Source: Datisca glomerata (Eukaryota > Streptophyta > Magnoliopsida > Cucurbitales > Datiscaceae). Taken from it: DNA of 64,000 nucleotides. The stretch lies in the NCBI GenBank assembly GCA_003255025.1, contig QANY01003987.1:623546-687545 (forward strand), written 5' to 3'. The notes below the pieces were generated by a model. It saw only the letters and a program-made list of their open reading frames with translations, had not been told where the DNA came from and searched no databases. The first letter of the stretch is position 1, and each line of letters opens with the position of its first letter. The position numbers were made by a program, and so were the translations under genes. Shown here one piece after another: positions 60,468 to 64,000 of this stretch.

Positions 60468-63400
60468 TATTATTGATGAATATTGATATGGTGATGAATT
60501 CCTTCTTTTAGAATATGAAAACTATTTTAAAAGAATTAGAAAACTAAACAATTCTTAACCGATGGAAAACTTTTACGGGCGGTCATATTTGTTCAATTTC
60601 TCTCTCTCAACTTAGAAACCATGAGATGCCCCTTGGAAAGTTTTAGAATAAGCAAAAGAAATTCACAAATCTTCTAGGCGTAGGGCATGTTCCTACTTGT
60701 ACTAAAACACAAGCAAGTGAAATTCCTCCTAGATAATAAAATATCTACACATGGGGAGGAACATATTTATTAGTCATATCATCTGCAATCGCCTGAATTC
60801 ATGACATTCATCGAACCAATCATACACATTATTGCAATAGAAAACCACTATCTCATATAATAAAATTTTATTTTCTACTCAATAATAATTTTTTTAAATT
60901 GTAAGAAAAACTAAAAAGTTTTATAATATTATATAACTATAATTGAATCTCTGCCAAGATAAAATTCAATGTAATTTGTTCAACGAGTTTTTCTTTTTAA
61001 GTTAATAACAAGTTTTTTTGTTAGAAATTTACAACTTAAATATATTGTAATACTTGTGATATCGAGGGCATGAAAAATTCACATAATGAATTTAGAGAAA
61101 GACAATGATATATTTTTAAGTAAGAGGAATTATCTCTTAATATGATAATCATTTTCAAGAATATGACAAATTCATGAAATAAAGTTATTTTCTATACTAT
61201 TCAAAGAGCAATACTGTATGGTTAGCCCAAAAGCAAGCTCTTACTCTTTGACACAAGGTTGACCTTCTTTCTAAGGAAATACTTCTTATTAGCAATGTGA
61301 CTATGATTTTCTTCTTAAGAAGAATATTTTTCTTTGAAAGAGTTATGGGCATAGCTAGGTCTCGAACAATGATTCGACTGCTGATAAAGAAAGCAAAGTC
61401 TTGGTTTAGTTCTCCACCTCAACAATATAAAAAAGATTGATCAAATTCTATTGAGACTGACTCATAGTTATCATTTATCAAAGATTGACTCAGGTTATCG
61501 AATGATTGAATAATCGGGAGCAGTTTATTTATGATGAGAGTTGATATTCATAAAAAATATTCAATGAATTGTGAGTTCAACACGTCTTGTTTAGCAGAAA
61601 GACGGCTATGGCTCTAGATTGTAAAATCGACCTTTATGAGCCTCTAAAATATTTTTTATCTCATGACCAATGTCCTAGTTTGTCCTATACATGTGACCCG
61701 CTATCACGAAAAGAATGGCAATAGTTAAATGATGGTGTGCAATATTAGTTAACCATGGACTCGAGTCACTGGATCAAATCCTCCGTGAAAAGTAAGAAAT
61801 TTCGCTCATGTATATTTTGGTTTAACATATGCGAAGCACATACTTTTCTACTGATATCCTAAAAGTTTAGAATCTTACTTTTGATATGGCTTTCAAAGAT
61901 TTTGTGTACTATTAAACCCAAATTGAGATTATCCGCTAAGAATTACGATAAAGCTTGAAACACCTAATTCATACTATATTTAGGAGACTATAAAAGGTAA
62001 AATAGGAAATTAAAAGTTTCTCTCATATAATGTCATTTTAATCTAGTATATAAATATAGATAAAGATGTTTGAGTCTTAAAAATTAGTAGGGAAAAGAAA
62101 ATAAAATGTGTAGGACTATATTTTCATTATTTGGAGTCTTTAGAATGTGTAGAGAAACTAGGAATATGAATGAATTTTACGATATTAATAATTTTCTTCT
62201 CTTTCACTCTCCTTCCACTTACTTTTCCTTTCATTTTTAATCAATTATGTGCTTAGAGACGACTAAACTAGTAGATTTTGCTTAACAGAGGGTTAGTAGT
62301 AAGAATTTTAAAATGTATGGACTAAATTAGTAAACAAATTAAAAAATGTGATTCTAAAGTAGTCAAAATCCTAGTGGTGTTTTGCAAATTTGCCAAAAAA
62401 AACCTACTATTTATCTATTTTCCTTCAACTTCGTAGTCATTGTTTTGCAGGAGTGAAGACGTGAACCACCTCTTTTGTAGAGGAGATTAGTGATTACCAC
62501 TGAATTACGTCATTCATCTTTTGTTTTTTTGTTTATTGAGTGTGAATACAATATCTTTTTTTTACTTTGCTCCAAAACTGAGATCATCTTATCAATTTTG
62601 TACTATGTTAAAACGTAAATTATTCATATAATGAAGACTTTTTTTTAACTCTCTTTCATAATTGCCGCTTAATCACTTCACTTATATTTCACATGCAGAG
62701 AAACATTTCTCTCCATCGTTATGCAAAACGAGGCCAGTCTCTCTTAGAATTTGGATCCTTGGTAGTTGCTTAGAATTACGGTAGATGAGATATTGAATCT
62801 AAGCCATTCAACTAGATCTGGATGGCTCATATTCAATGTTAAAAATTTTAAAAATTTAAAATTAATTTATCTTTTTCTTACAATTTGACACGATCTAAAC
62901 CGTTCAGATTTAATTGGACGATTTGACAGTACCAAACTGTCATGTCTGTCATTAAAAACCAACGATCCCTTTTCTCTCTCCTTTCTCAAGATGAAAATGA
63001 TAGTTTAAACGTTAAAAATGAATGAGTTTAAAATTTGAGGTCCAAAGTAAAACAAGAAAAAAGGGAGATATTGATCGGTTTGTTTAATAAATGCCTAAAA
63101 ACAAATTGAATTGAGATTTTTGACAACTTTTCAAACCATAAATTTTGACCCCTTTTGCCTCGAAAAAAAACAGTGATATTCTTGTTAGAATGTTCAAATT
63201 ATTTGCGTGTCACTGAAATTGTTCATTTAATTTAAAACAAAGTTTTCATATCCATTAAAAGAAGAAAATTACAACGATCTGACAGTGGATATATGAAGCT
63301 GATCTAAGGCACATAAAATTAACATATATCTCCTGATAACTCTTGTTAAGCCTGATTGAGATGATATTACGATCTATTAAGAAATTTTATTATCTAGGGA

Positions 63401-63508
63401 GAGAAGATCCTTAATTCCAATGGCTGCTTATCTGTGTAGATCCGGAATTATCTATTATGTTATCTGAACAGATTAGTCCTTGGCTAAGTATAGTTATTAT
63501 GATGATGA
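60468..63508. other. AT-rich spacer
   Basis: No gene or clear element seen. A segment near 62765-62990 with 'gccattcaactagatctggatggc' and 'gatctaaaccgttcagattt' resembles sequence common in plant LTRs and spacers, but no partner copy is present. Confidence 0.55.
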
Positions 63509-64000
63509 TGTTGGGGGTAATGCCCTCAAAACATGTATGTTGACATTTTAATATGTAATTTAATGGAATTATATTTTTCTTATAATTGTTCTTTTAAATT
63601 ATTGTTGAATAATTTATATAAATATCTAAAAATTTCATATTCATTAATGAGATTATGATCATGCATAAGTACGCGAGAATTAAGATAATAGATAATGAAT
63701 AAAATTGTTAACAACATATCAAAGTTTAGAATCTTTAATGAATTATTGCTAGTACGGTTCACTAAGCATTATGAATGCATTTGATCTAGATCCGGATCAT
63801 TGATGCGGATAGACATCTTAGTGAATATATTTTATATAATAAGATTATATACGATAGGAGAGATGTGAATTAATATCTTTATTAACTTGTCATTTATCAT
63901 AAAAATTTAATAAACATTAATCTGATGATCATATGTAGATCAGTCTGACTCCTGAGTAATCATGAACTTCTATACATGTCTACTAGATCTTTTGATTCAC
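63509..64000 (+). repeat. LTR of copia family A (copy 4), cut by the window end
   Basis: Begins TGTTGGGGGTAATGCCCTC and aligns with the first ~490 bases of the other family-A LTRs, closest by eye to 49117-51238. The preceding bases are gatga (63504-63508), a candidate target-site copy. Confidence 0.88.

Overview
This is nuclear DNA of a flowering plant, almost certainly a eudicot: two intron-rich genes with GT-AG splicing, AT-rich spacers, and nested plant-type retrotransposons (Ty3/gypsy of Tat-like layout, Ty1/copia, L1-type LINE). Nothing is bacterial; there is no operon, CRISPR array or tRNA/rRNA gene that I can see. I cannot name the species.

Layout. 1-14065: a decayed Tat-like gypsy element on the minus strand (gag, protease, RT, RNase H, a second archaeal-type RNase H, integrase), with an antisense plant-mobile-domain (PMD) ORF remnant at its 3' end. 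It is split by a copia element (1904-7814) that has two ~2 kb LTRs and a probable target-site duplication. 14066-16143: spacer. 16144-20920 (minus): RIBA3-type gene, seven coding exons, 551 codons, an intact-looking GTP cyclohydrolase II domain fused to a DHBP-synthase domain with an eroded catalytic loop. 20921-24526: AT-rich spacer with a 578-base run of N and several local duplications. 24527-32281 (minus, 5' UTR exon near 33764-33870): NODULIN HOMEOBOX (NDX), 18 coding exons, 933 codons. 34201-43520: a second Tat-like gypsy element on the minus strand with 0.3 kb LTRs, a probable 5-bp target duplication, and an antisense ORF of the 'putative gypsy-type transposase' class with its own TATA box. 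43521-47245: AT-rich spacer holding a cyclophilin fragment. 47246-49116: LTR, primer site and gag remnant of a third gypsy family on the plus strand. 49117-55127: a chimeric copia element whose left LTR matches the first copia family and whose right LTR does not. 55128-60467: a decayed L1-type LINE split by a 1.4 kb insertion. 60468-63508: AT-rich spacer. 63509-64000: start of another LTR of the first copia family.

Function. The two host genes are unrelated in role. RIBA3 belongs to plastid riboflavin (FMN/FAD) synthesis. NDX is a nuclear DNA-binding regulator known in Arabidopsis for acting on the antisense RNA and R-loop at FLC. Both exon models were built by hand from splice sites, and the phases close exactly (1656 and 2802 nt). 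No retroelement here has an uninterrupted gag-pol frame, and two of the reverse transcriptases have lost a catalytic aspartate. The most unusual theme is two different Tat-like elements that carry two different antisense accessory ORFs at the same position.
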